Source: Acidobacteriota bacterium (lineage in GTDB: Bacteria > Acidobacteriota > Terriglobia > Bryobacterales > Bryobacteraceae). From it: a stretch of DNA of 64,000 nucleotides. Positions within the stretch are counted from its first letter, which is position 1. The number at the start of each line of letters is the position of its first letter. The DNA is taken from NCBI GenBank assembly GCA_018268715.1, contig JAFDVZ010000007.1:790106-854105 (forward strand), read 5' to 3'. Below, piece by piece: positions 15,392 through 23,431 of the stretch. Below the pieces are notes generated by a model that was not told the origin of the DNA, made no database searches, and was given only the letters and a program-made list of their open reading frames with translations. The translations under genes were made by a program, and so were the position numbers.

Positions 15392-16884
15392 CCGGGCATG
15401 CCGTACTCGTGCGCGGCGCCTCCCTCGGCCGGACCTTCTCGAAGGCGCCGGTGATCCTGGCGCGGCCGGATCGGCAGTTCCTTCAGGCCATCCTCGACGG
15501 CCTTTCGACGCCAGACGGCCGCGAGGAGATCGCCGCCACCATCGCCTCCCGCCGCGACGCCAAGGGCGTCCTGAAGCTGCACCTGCCGATGCACCGCATC
15601 CAGCACGTGGCGCTGATCGACATCGCCTGCGACGGTTTCATGAACCCGCGACTCGATCCGGCGCGCGTAGATTCGGCGGGCCTGGTGCTGCGCCGCATCA
15701 ATCCGGACAACCCGTCGCGATTGCAGGGCTGGCGCAACGACGGCAAGACCATCGTCGGCTGGAAGGACTTTTCCACGGAAGACGACGAGCGCGCCGACCC
15801 CGACCTGTCGCGCCGCCCGCCGCCGCTGCACAGCGGACAGCCCGCCCTCGACCGCCAACTCGCGCCGTTCCACTGGCGCAAGGCGCAGCCCTACAACGAA
15901 TCGGCCTCGCCGCTATTCGTCGCGCTGCCGGCCGTCTGCCAAGCCGCGGGCCGTACGTTCCTCTATGGCGTGATTCCACTGGCGAGTTCGGAACAGGTGG
16001 AGACGGCCACGCCACCTCCGCCTTACGACGTCAGCGTGGTGAGCAGCCACTTGCCCGCCTACTTCCGAGCGGGAGGACAGCGCGCCATCGCCCGCGCCGG
16101 TGAGACGCTGACGGCCTCCAACGCCGATGACGCGAACCTGGCGGATTTCATCCTGATGCTGCGCCAGTTGGTGATGGAGTTCGGATTCCGCGACTCGGCG
16201 ATTCCCAACGGCGCTCTGTACCAGACGTTGCGGCAGGTCGCGCTACCCTCTCCGGCGAATCCATCGAACGCGGGCGATTTCTTCGATCGCGCGCTCCAGG
16301 TGCTGGTGGAACGCATGCCGGGCGTCTCGGTGACCATGCCGCCCCACTGGCCGGCGGTCAGCGCCGCGCTCTCCGCCAGCATCCTCTCGGCGATCCAATC
16401 CGCCATTCAAGGGCGCATCGCCACGCTGGCCACCCGTGAAGGCCGCTTCGACAATCCGGGCGCGCTCTACCAACTGCGAGCCTTCGTGCGAGTGAAGCAG
16501 GGCGCGTGCCCCACCCAGATCTACTGGAGCGACCCCACTGAGGCGTTCACCATCGCGGCCTGGTACGAATCGGGCGGACAGCCGCCCGTGCGCATCCAGT
16601 TGCCGGACCTGAGCAACGGTTTTCTGAAAGCGCTGAAGCCCGACGTATCGTTCGGCATGTCGCAGTCGACCTTCCAAAAGATGAACGGCGACGCCAAGGA
16701 GATGCTGAAGGGCAACTTCCCCGGAGGCGGAGGACTCGACATCGCATGGCTGTGTTCCTTCAACATCCCGACCATCACCTTCTGCGCCTTCTTCGTGCTG
16801 AACATCTTCCTGTCGCTGTTCGACATCATCTTCGGCTGGATGCTGTTCGTCAAGCTGTGCATCCCGATCCCGAAAAGGAAGTGA
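15385..16884 (+). CDS. eCIS-associated protein with C-terminal membrane-like segment
   Basis: 499 aa, no known family recognised. The ATG start overlaps the spike stop. Most of it is soluble-looking and alpha/beta mixed, with helical stretches around residues 300-370. The C-terminus has a strongly hydrophobic run from about residue 455: IPTITFCAFFVLNIFLSLFD, then IIFGWMLFVKLCI, followed by a basic end (PIPKRK). That is the layout of a tail anchor or a membrane-inserting hairpin. Upstream GSN/GGG stretches (GNFPGGGGLD) would act as a flexible tether. It could anchor the particle to an inner membrane (as described for thylakoid- or membrane-attached CIS) or insert into the target membrane; which is unknown. 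Confidence 0.75.
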   Translation: MVAGHAVLVRGASLGRTFSKAPVILARPDRQFLQAILDGLSTPDGREEIAATIASRRDAKGVLKLHLPMHRIQHVALIDIACDGFMNPRLDPARVDSAGLVLRRINPDNPSRLQGWRNDGKTIVGWKDFSTEDDERADPDLSRRPPPLHSGQPALDRQLAPFHWRKAQPYNESASPLFVALPAVCQAAGRTFLYGVIPLASSEQVETATPPPPYDVSVVSSHLPAYFRAGGQRAIARAGETLTASNADDANLADFILMLRQLVMEFGFRDSAIPNGALYQTLRQVALPSPANPSNAGDFFDRALQVLVERMPGVSVTMPPHWPAVSAALSASILSAIQSAIQGRIATLATREGRFDNPGALYQLRAFVRVKQGACPTQIYWSDPTEAFTIAAWYESGGQPPVRIQLPDLSNGFLKALKPDVSFGMSQSTFQKMNGDAKEMLKGNFPGGGGLDIAWLCSFNIPTITFCAFFVLNIFLSLFDIIFGWMLFVKLCIPIPKRK

Positions 16885-16893
16885 GGAACTGAT

Positions 16894-17292
16894 ATGGCGA
16901 ATCCAGCGATCCCACCTGTTCCCATCGGCTGGCCCCTGCTGGGCCGCCCGGACGCCAAGGGCCGTCTGCGGTACCCGTCGCTCGACGAGAGCGTGCGCCA
17001 GTCCATCCGCGTCATCCTGCAAACGCGCCCGGGCGAGCAGTTGATGCATCCGGAATTCGGCGCAGGCCTCGAGAACTTCCTGCACGAGCCGAACACGATC
17101 CTGACGCGCCGCCGCATCCGCGACGCGATCCTCGAATCGCTGGCGGCCTGGGAGCCGCGCATCCTGGTGGACCGCGTGGACGTCTCGGAGGATCCCGCCT
17201 CGCCCTCATCGATCCGAGCCGAAATCGCCTACCGTCTGCGCCGCACCGGCGCGGTCAGGCAGATGGGCCTGACGCTGCAGTTGGAGGAGTAG
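16894..17292 (+). CDS. Baseplate wedge protein gp25-like (GPW/gp25 family)
   Basis: 132 aa. The fold signature is clear: RYPSLDESVRQSIRVILQTR, then PGEQLMHPEFGAGLENFLHE, which is the EFGxxL-type motif of gp25/GPW. The C-terminus IAYRLRRTGAVRQMGLTLQ matches the family's last strand. Wedge component that organises the sheath's first ring. A short spacer with GAGGAACTGAT precedes ATG. The next gene (baseplate J) starts four bases after this stop. Confidence 0.93.
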   Translation: MANPAIPPVPIGWPLLGRPDAKGRLRYPSLDESVRQSIRVILQTRPGEQLMHPEFGAGLENFLHEPNTILTRRRIRDAILESLAAWEPRILVDRVDVSEDPASPSSIRAEIAYRLRRTGAVRQMGLTLQLEE

Positions 17293-17296
17293 ACGC

Positions 17297-19486
17297 ATGC
17301 CGATCCGTCCGCCATCTCTCGACGACCGAAGCTTCGACGACCTGGTGCAGGAACTGGTCGCGCGGATTCCCGCCCACACGCCGGAGTGGACGAATCCGCA
17401 GCTCGGCGACCCCGGCCGCACGTTGATCGACCTGTTCGCCTGGCTCGGCGACACTCTGCTTTATCGCGTCAACCTGATCCCCGAACGCCAGCGCCTCGCG
17501 TTCCTGCGGCTGCTGGGCGAGCAGATGCGTCCCGCCATCCCGGCTTCGGGCGTCGTGCAGATTCAGTATTCAAACGACGACATCAGCGCCGCGAAGACGC
17601 TGCAGGCGTTCGCCTCCATCCCCGACCCGGTCCCGTTTGAGACGCTATCGGAAATCACCGTGCTGCCCGTCGCGGGCGAAGCCTACTACAAGCGGGCCAT
17701 CACCAAGGCGGAGGCGGCGTCACTGGCGAACGTGCTGGATGGGCTCGACCGCATCCTGCACCTGAACGGCGCGGGCAAGCCCTATGTCACGACGCCCGTA
17801 TTCGCGGGCGGGCAGCCGTTGTCGGCCGGCTTCGACCTGATCTCCGCAGTGGACAAGAGCCTGTGGATCGCGCTGCTCGCGGCCAAGCCGGACGCGGCGT
17901 TCAAGGACGAAGTCACGAAGTCGCTCCAGTCCGGCGCGGACGGCCGTCCGCAACTCATCAGCGTCGGCGTGTTGCCGCTCATCGAAGTTCCGGCGCTGTT
18001 TGAGGATATCGGTCCGCGCGGCCGCATCCCGCACGAATGGCTGATCACCACCGGCAGTTCGGACCCCGCTGTCGCGCCCGTGTATCTGCGCTGCGAACCC
18101 GTCGCTGACTCGAGCGGCGGACTCATCCGCCGCGGCGTCGAGCGACTTGCCCTGCCGGGCGTCATCGGCGTGCCGGTAAACGACGTGCGCGGCAACGTGA
18201 AGGCCGGCGTTGGCGATCTGCCGCCGCGCCTGGACGACCCCGAAAAGGCGAACCGGTTGATCGCATGGCTGCGGCTGCGGCCCGCCGTTCGCATGGACAA
18301 GCTGGCGCTGAGCTGGGTGGGCATCAACGCGGTCGAAATCGACCAGCGTCAAACGGTGGTCAATCGCGTGGCGGGGCAAAGCGACGGCTCGGCCGATCAG
18401 CGCATGCAACTGCCTGGAACGTCCGTCGAAGCCTCCACGCTGGTGGTCCAGGTGGAGGAGGCGGGCCGCGGCTTCCAGCACTGGCCGCGCGTCGACGATC
18501 TGGCGCTTGCGGGCGGCGCCCGCGCCTACTCGCTCGACAGCGAAGCGGGCGTCATCCAATTCGGCGACGGCGTCAACGCCATCATCCCCGAAGCGGGCCG
18601 CCGCGTGAACATCGCCCGGATGCGCGCGGGCGGAGGAAAAGCGGGCAACGTTCCGCCAGGTTCGCTCGCGTCGATATCCGCCAAGGACCTTGCCAGCACG
18701 AAGGCGGCCAACCTGAAGGTGGTCCAGATGCTGGCTGCCACGGGCGGCGACGACGCCGAAACGCTGGACGCCGCCGAGCGCCGCATCCCCGCGCTGATCC
18801 GCCATCGCGACCGCGCCGTCACCGAAGACGACTACCGCCGCCTGGCCGCCGAAACGCCCGGCGTATTGCTGGGCCGCGTCGAAGTGCTGGCGCGATTCAA
18901 GCCGCAGCAGCGCCGTTCCGGCGTGCCCGGAGTCGTCTCCGTGATGGCGCTTCCTTCGAAGGCGGCGGCGGTTCCTCCGAACCCGCGCCCGGACCGTCCG
19001 CTGCTCGAAGCCGTGCACGCGTATCTGTCCGTGCGCTGCCCCGTCACCACGGAGCTCTACGTCATCGGCTGCGAATACGTGCCGCTTTCGGTGACCGTCG
19101 GCGTGACGATCGAAGATGGCTACGGCCGTGAGGGCGTGCTGGCCGCGGTGACGGACGCTATTCGCAAGTACCTGTGGCCGCTGCCGCCGGGCGGCTCCGA
19201 CGGAGCGGGCTGGAAACTGCGCCGTCCGGTGAAGGATCGAGAAATCGAAGTGGCCGTGGCGCGAGTGGCGGGCGTGGACAGCGTGCTCAGCCTGCGCCTG
19301 TTCAAGCTGAACGGCAAACAGTGGATCCCGGCCGGCGCCGAAATCGCGCTCGACCTCTGGCAGCTTCCTGAACTGCTGCAAGTGCTGGTCGTGGCCGATC
19401 AGGACGCGCCTGCCAAGCTCGACCCGCAAAGCGCATTCGGCGACGACCAGGGCATTGGCGTGCCCGTGGTTCCGGAGGTTTGCTGA
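17297..19486 (+). CDS. Baseplate J-type assembly protein
   Basis: 729 aa. The putative baseplate assembly protein family (gpJ-like, Afp11/Pvc11) is recognised from the central DPGRTLIDLFAWLGDTLLYR (about residues 38-57) and from RHRDRAVTEDDYRRLAAETP (about 498-517). GVVSVMALPSKAAAVP and PVTTELYVIGCEYVPL in the C-terminal half fit too. It forms the outer wedge of the baseplate. The stop is one base before the next ATG. The C-terminus (FGDDQGIGVPVVPEVC) is short; no extra domain is visible. Confidence 0.9.
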   Translation: MPIRPPSLDDRSFDDLVQELVARIPAHTPEWTNPQLGDPGRTLIDLFAWLGDTLLYRVNLIPERQRLAFLRLLGEQMRPAIPASGVVQIQYSNDDISAAKTLQAFASIPDPVPFETLSEITVLPVAGEAYYKRAITKAEAASLANVLDGLDRILHLNGAGKPYVTTPVFAGGQPLSAGFDLISAVDKSLWIALLAAKPDAAFKDEVTKSLQSGADGRPQLISVGVLPLIEVPALFEDIGPRGRIPHEWLITTGSSDPAVAPVYLRCEPVADSSGGLIRRGVERLALPGVIGVPVNDVRGNVKAGVGDLPPRLDDPEKANRLIAWLRLRPAVRMDKLALSWVGINAVEIDQRQTVVNRVAGQSDGSADQRMQLPGTSVEASTLVVQVEEAGRGFQHWPRVDDLALAGGARAYSLDSEAGVIQFGDGVNAIIPEAGRRVNIARMRAGGGKAGNVPPGSLASISAKDLASTKAANLKVVQMLAATGGDDAETLDAAERRIPALIRHRDRAVTEDDYRRLAAETPGVLLGRVEVLARFKPQQRRSGVPGVVSVMALPSKAAAVPPNPRPDRPLLEAVHAYLSVRCPVTTELYVIGCEYVPLSVTVGVTIEDGYGREGVLAAVTDAIRKYLWPLPPGGSDGAGWKLRRPVKDREIEVAVARVAGVDSVLSLRLFKLNGKQWIPAGAEIALDLWQLPELLQVLVVADQDAPAKLDPQSAFGDDQGIGVPVVPEVC

Positions 19487-19487
19487 C

Positions 19488-21968
19488 ATGGACGCCAACG
19501 GGCAGCGATTCTGGATGCTCTCCACGCGCGAGCAGTGGCGCGCGCAGGAAGGCCTGGAATTCGACGACGAGCGGGGCGCGCTCCGCCTGGCGAGCCAGCG
19601 CATCGCTCCCGATTGGCAGGAGGATCAAGCCGCCGCAACGCAACGGCTCGAAACCACCCCGCGCACCATCGACCTGTTCGAGACCTTCGCCTTCGTCGAC
19701 CCGGGCGGCCTGGTGCAAGCTGCCACCGAAGGCGAGGATCCGGTCCCGCTCTACGATCCGCTGGCCGAGGGCAAGGTGACCAGCCTCGCCATGGGGCACG
19801 ACGGCGTTCTGTATATGGCGGTCGGCGGAGCGGTGGTGCTCATGGACCGTCGCGATCGCTGGTCGCCCGTCACGCTGCGCGTGAACGGCTTCGCGGCGTG
19901 GCGTCTGGCGGCCTGTCCTGGCGGCGGCGTGTGGGCGCTTGACCGCACGAACCGGAAACTCGCGCGAGTTAGCGGCCTGCCGTTACGAGAGAAACCCGCG
20001 GCCGGATTCGCGCCCGGCACGATGCGCCCCTGCCAGGAGAACCCCAATCCGCCGCATCTCACGGTCATCGATCAGGCCGTGTGGCCCGCGGGAGAAACCG
20101 TCGCGGCCATCGCGTCCAGCCCCGCCGGTCAACTCGCGCTGGTCACCTGGGCGCCCGCCGGCGCGCAGATCCGCATCCTTCAGGACGACGGCGCACTGGC
20201 CGCCCCAGTGACGCTTGCGGCCTCGCGGTTCCCCTACAGCCTCGCCTGGATCTCGGAAACACAGGTGGCGGTGATGCTCGCGGGACTGGGCCGCCCGATG
20301 GTGGAAGCGCCCGTGTACGCCGTCGACGCGCGTCCCGATCCCGCGCCGCCCGTAGGCCGCTTCTACCCATTGATGGAGGCCACCGGGGAGCCCTTCGCGC
20401 ACACCCTCGCCCTGCCCGCGCGCTACCCGGCGGCCACGGGACTCAGCCCGCTGTTCCCGCTCTCGACCGCCTCCTTCGCGCCGTCGGGGCGCGCGTCCAA
20501 CCGCATGCCCGGCGACGGCCGCCCGGCCGGATTGATCGACAGCGGTTCGACGCAGACGGTCTGGCATCGGCTATACCTTGAAGCGTCGATCCCGCCGCAC
20601 TGCGGCCTCACCATCTGGCTTGCGGCCACCAACGACGCGCGCCCGCCGGTGGACGACAGCGCCTGGTTCCCGCACCGTTTCGGCGAACGCTACGCCGCCG
20701 TCAACAACGGCTCTCCGCGCGGCGTCTGGATGCGCTATCCAACGGAACTGCCGTTCCAGAAGCCGAAGCTCTGCTGCCCGCCCGAACGGGACCGCGCGGG
20801 ACTCTTCACGGCGCTCATCCAACGCTCCGGCCTGCGCGTCCGTTCGCTCGAAGGGCGCTATCTGTGGGTGCGAGCCGATCTCACGGGCGACGGCCGCGGC
20901 ACGCCCGAACTGGCCGCCCTGCGCGCCTACGGGTCGCGCTTTTCCTACCTGAACAAGTACCTGCCCGCGCTCTACCACGAAACGGTCTTCGAGCCCGAGG
21001 CCAACGATTCCGGCGACGCCACTCCCAGCGACTTCCTCGAGCGGTTCCTCGACAACTTCGAAGGCGTCCTGACTCCGCTCGAGGACCGCGTCGCCGCTTC
21101 CTGGCTCGTCACCGACCCCTCCACCACGCCGGACGACGCCATCGAATGGCTGGCCAGTTGGATCGGCGTCACCTTCGATCCCGCCTATCCCACCGCCCGC
21201 CGCCGCGACATGTTGAAGGCTGCCCCGCGCCTCTCCTCCACGCGAGGCACGCTGCGCGGTCTGCGTCTGGCGCTTGACGTCGCCACCGGCGGCAAAGTGG
21301 CCAGCCGCGACGTGATTCCCGTCGAAGAGTACCGCCTGCGCCGCACCTTCGCCACGATTCTGGGCGCGGACCTGTCGGACGACGACGATCCGCTGCTCGC
21401 CGGCATCGTCCAAAGCGGCAACTCCTTCGTCGGCGACACGCTGTTCATTGGCGAAGACCTGAACCAGGAGTTCCTGGCCCTCTTCCGCCCGGACGCCGAA
21501 ATCACCGCCGCCGGCGAACAGGCCGTCGAAGAGTTCCTGCTGCGCCTGGCCCATCGCCTGACGGTGCTGGTGCACAAGGACGTAAGCGACGACGACTTCA
21601 AGCTGATCCGCCGCATTGTCGGCCTGGAAGCGCCCGCGCACGTAGCCACGCAGGTGGTGCGCGCCAGCCGGCCGCTGATCGTCGGCGTGGCGTCGCTCGT
21701 CGGGCTCGACACCGATCCCACGCCGCATCACGATGCGTACCCTGTACGCGTTAATGTGAGCCAGCTTGCGCGAGGAGACCTGCTGCTGCGCCCGCCCGTG
21801 CTCGACTATCGCATGGAAGGCGCAAGCGCCGGCTCGCACGCGCCGAAGGCCGCCATCGGCGGACCGCACTACGTCGACTACGGGAAGCCGTTCAAACTCT
21901 CCGGCGTCGGATCCACGCCCGCGCCGGGCAAGAGCATCGAAAAGTACATCTGGGAGGAAAAGGAGTAA
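19488..21968 (+). CDS. Tail protein I-type baseplate protein fused to propeller-like region
   Basis: 826 aa. Residues about 487-700 carry a phage tail protein I-like domain: LNKYLPALYHETVF, DFLERFLDNFEGVLTPLEDR, WLVTDPSTTPDDAIEWLASW, RRDMLKAAPRLSSTRGTLRG. That is the Afp12/Pvc12 baseplate role. The N-terminal 480 residues are different and beta-rich: VTSLAMGHDGVLYMAVGG, FAAWRLAACPGGGVWALDR, LALVTWAPAGAQIRILQDDG. They look like WD/YVTN-type blades of a propeller. A C-terminal segment (700-826) includes PVRVNVSQLARGDLLLRPP. The ATG is chosen one base after the previous stop. The fusion of propeller and gpI is of a type I would call atypical; propellers often bind surface glycans or proteins. 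Confidence 0.85.
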   Translation: MDANGQRFWMLSTREQWRAQEGLEFDDERGALRLASQRIAPDWQEDQAAATQRLETTPRTIDLFETFAFVDPGGLVQAATEGEDPVPLYDPLAEGKVTSLAMGHDGVLYMAVGGAVVLMDRRDRWSPVTLRVNGFAAWRLAACPGGGVWALDRTNRKLARVSGLPLREKPAAGFAPGTMRPCQENPNPPHLTVIDQAVWPAGETVAAIASSPAGQLALVTWAPAGAQIRILQDDGALAAPVTLAASRFPYSLAWISETQVAVMLAGLGRPMVEAPVYAVDARPDPAPPVGRFYPLMEATGEPFAHTLALPARYPAATGLSPLFPLSTASFAPSGRASNRMPGDGRPAGLIDSGSTQTVWHRLYLEASIPPHCGLTIWLAATNDARPPVDDSAWFPHRFGERYAAVNNGSPRGVWMRYPTELPFQKPKLCCPPERDRAGLFTALIQRSGLRVRSLEGRYLWVRADLTGDGRGTPELAALRAYGSRFSYLNKYLPALYHETVFEPEANDSGDATPSDFLERFLDNFEGVLTPLEDRVAASWLVTDPSTTPDDAIEWLASWIGVTFDPAYPTARRRDMLKAAPRLSSTRGTLRGLRLALDVATGGKVASRDVIPVEEYRLRRTFATILGADLSDDDDPLLAGIVQSGNSFVGDTLFIGEDLNQEFLALFRPDAEITAAGEQAVEEFLLRLAHRLTVLVHKDVSDDDFKLIRRIVGLEAPAHVATQVVRASRPLIVGVASLVGLDTDPTPHHDAYPVRVNVSQLARGDLLLRPPVLDYRMEGASAGSHAPKAAIGGPHYVDYGKPFKLSGVGSTPAPGKSIEKYIWEEKE

Positions 21969-21971
21969 CGC

Positions 21972-22259
21972 ATGCCGGAATTCAAGGTAGGGGACAGGGT
22001 CCCCACGGACAAGGCGGAAGTCGAAGTCACCAACACGCAGGCGCCGCTCAAGCCGGGCAAGCATCAGTTCCAGTTGATCGTTACGGGCAACGACGGGATC
22101 TCGTCCGATCCGGTGACCATCGACATCGTGGTGCGGGACCGGTTCTCCATCTCCGCGCCCGCGGCCATCGCTTTTGGCCAGCCTTTCACGCTGACCGCGA
22201 AGAGCGCCTCGGGCGCGCAGTACGACAACGTGAAATTCAACTGGACCCTGAGCAGTTAG
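21972..22259 (+). CDS. Small Ig/PKD-like eCIS protein, copy 1
   Basis: 95 aa. It starts three bases after the tail protein I stop. The pattern is a single beta-sandwich: MPEFKVGDRVPTDKAEVEV, KPGKHQFQLIVTGNDG, SSDPVTIDIVVRDRFSI, then a second short strand set ending FNWTLSS. It shares the N-terminal half with the next gene (MPxFxVG..xTDKxEVxV). PKD-like or Ig-like identification is by pattern. There is no signal peptide. Being adjacent to a tail-fibre-type position, it is probably a small decoration or tip component; the function is unknown. Confidence 0.7.
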   Translation: MPEFKVGDRVPTDKAEVEVTNTQAPLKPGKHQFQLIVTGNDGISSDPVTIDIVVRDRFSISAPAAIAFGQPFTLTAKSASGAQYDNVKFNWTLSS

Positions 22260-22267
22260 GATCGGCG

Positions 22268-22561
22268 ATGCCCGTCTTCACCGTGGGAGCAGCGCAAGTC
22301 ACCGACAAGCCGGAAGTGGTGGTGGAGCCGCCAATCGGCGCGGGTCAGCGGCGATTCACGCTGGTGGTGACGGACCGCTCAGGCGCGGAAATCGGCCGCG
22401 GCGAAGTAGTGGTCACGGTCCCGCCCGGCCGAATCATCCCCACGCCGGTTCCGACGCCGTTGCCCGTACGCCCGGCGTCGGCCAAGCGGGCGCCAAAGAA
22501 AGCGTCGGCGGCGAAGAAGGCGCCGGCGAAGAAGGCCGCCAGGAAAAGGAAATCGACATGA
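22268..22561 (+). CDS. Small Ig/PKD-like eCIS protein, copy 2, with Lys/Ala-rich tail
   Basis: 97 aa. Residues 1-58 repeat the module of the previous protein (MPVFTVGAAQVTDKPEVVVE, then QRRFTLVVTDRSGAEI). A Pro-rich hinge (PTPVPTPLPVRP) leads to a basic tail of about 25 residues in which Lys, Arg and Ala dominate (RAPKKASAAKKAPAKKAARK). Such tails occur in bacterial histone-H1-like proteins and in nucleic-acid or polyanion binders. In an injection system the tail could also bind negatively charged surfaces or a cargo. The stop overlaps the next start (ATGA). Confidence 0.75.
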   Translation: MPVFTVGAAQVTDKPEVVVEPPIGAGQRRFTLVVTDRSGAEIGRGEVVVTVPPGRIIPTPVPTPLPVRPASAKRAPKKASAAKKAPAKKAARKRKST

Positions 22562-23421
22562 GCATCACCGCAACGTCCGATCCCTTGCTCAACCGGACCA
22601 CGCCGGACCGGCTGAACTACGCCAACGGCGTCCTGCTGGACGAGGCCGACTTCCGCGCCGAGCAGACCTACCATCGCGGACGCCTGGCCCGCGCACTGGC
22701 CGGCCTCAACGGATACGGCACCGTGGCGGGACTCGAAGTTCGCTATCAGGAAGCCGACGCAGTCAACAAAATCGAAGAGGAGATCGTGGTCCGTCCGGGC
22801 CTGGCGATCGATCGCCTGGGCCGCCTCATCGAGCTGCCGCGCAAAGCCTGCATCCGGCTCGACCCCTGGTACAAAAATCAAACCACCGGCGATCTGTTCC
22901 AGGCCTTCAAGCCCAACGCCGTCGCCGCCGGATCGGGAGGCGTCATCGCCGACGTTTACATCCGCTTCGTCGCCTGCGAAACCGGCAAGACGCCCGCCCT
23001 CTCTACCGGACCGTTTGACGCCACCGACGGCGTAGTCCCCTCGCGCCTGCGCGACGCCTGGGAGCTGAAGCTGTTCGTCCGCACGGAGCCCGCCGATCCT
23101 CCGCCCCTGCCCGCGAACCCCTGGCAGGCCTTCGGCGCCGACCCCGCCAAACTGCGCACCGCCATCTTCAACGCCTGGCATGACGATCCCGACCTGCCGC
23201 TCGACCAGCGCGAGCGCGACAGCGACGGAAAGCTGCGCCCGCTCGCCGGCCAGCCGCAAGGCGCCGATCCCGCGGTGTTGTTCCTTGCTCGCATCGCCAT
23301 CCCCACCGACCACGCCGCGCGCCCGGTCCGCGACGCCGGCCGCAAGGTCGTCGCATTCAATGACAAGCGTCTGTTCGCCATCCCCGCCGGAGCTCTCGCC
23401 GTCTGGGCGGGAGCGTTGTGA
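22558..23421 (+). CDS. eCIS-associated paralogue family member 1 (short)
   Basis: 287 aa. No known family recognised, but it shares an N-terminal module with the next two genes: RLNYANGVLLDEADFRAEQT, then GTVAGLEVRYQ, then a strand set with VVRPGLAIDRLGRLIELP. The pattern is x-G-x-x-L-x3-D-x3-EQ, then G-x-V-x-G-L-x-V, then I-x-PG-x-x-x-x-x-G-x-x-I-x-L. The rest is a beta-rich soluble domain (DPWYKNQTTGDLFQAFK, FLARIAIPTDHA). No signal or membrane segment. Its ATG sits inside the stop of the Lys/Ala-tail gene. It may be a baseplate- or fibre-associated component; the role is inferred from position only. Confidence 0.72.
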   Translation: MSITATSDPLLNRTTPDRLNYANGVLLDEADFRAEQTYHRGRLARALAGLNGYGTVAGLEVRYQEADAVNKIEEEIVVRPGLAIDRLGRLIELPRKACIRLDPWYKNQTTGDLFQAFKPNAVAAGSGGVIADVYIRFVACETGKTPALSTGPFDATDGVVPSRLRDAWELKLFVRTEPADPPPLPANPWQAFGADPAKLRTAIFNAWHDDPDLPLDQRERDSDGKLRPLAGQPQGADPAVLFLARIAIPTDHAARPVRDAGRKVVAFNDKRLFAIPAGALAVWAGAL

Positions 23422-23431
23422 AGGAGTGACC

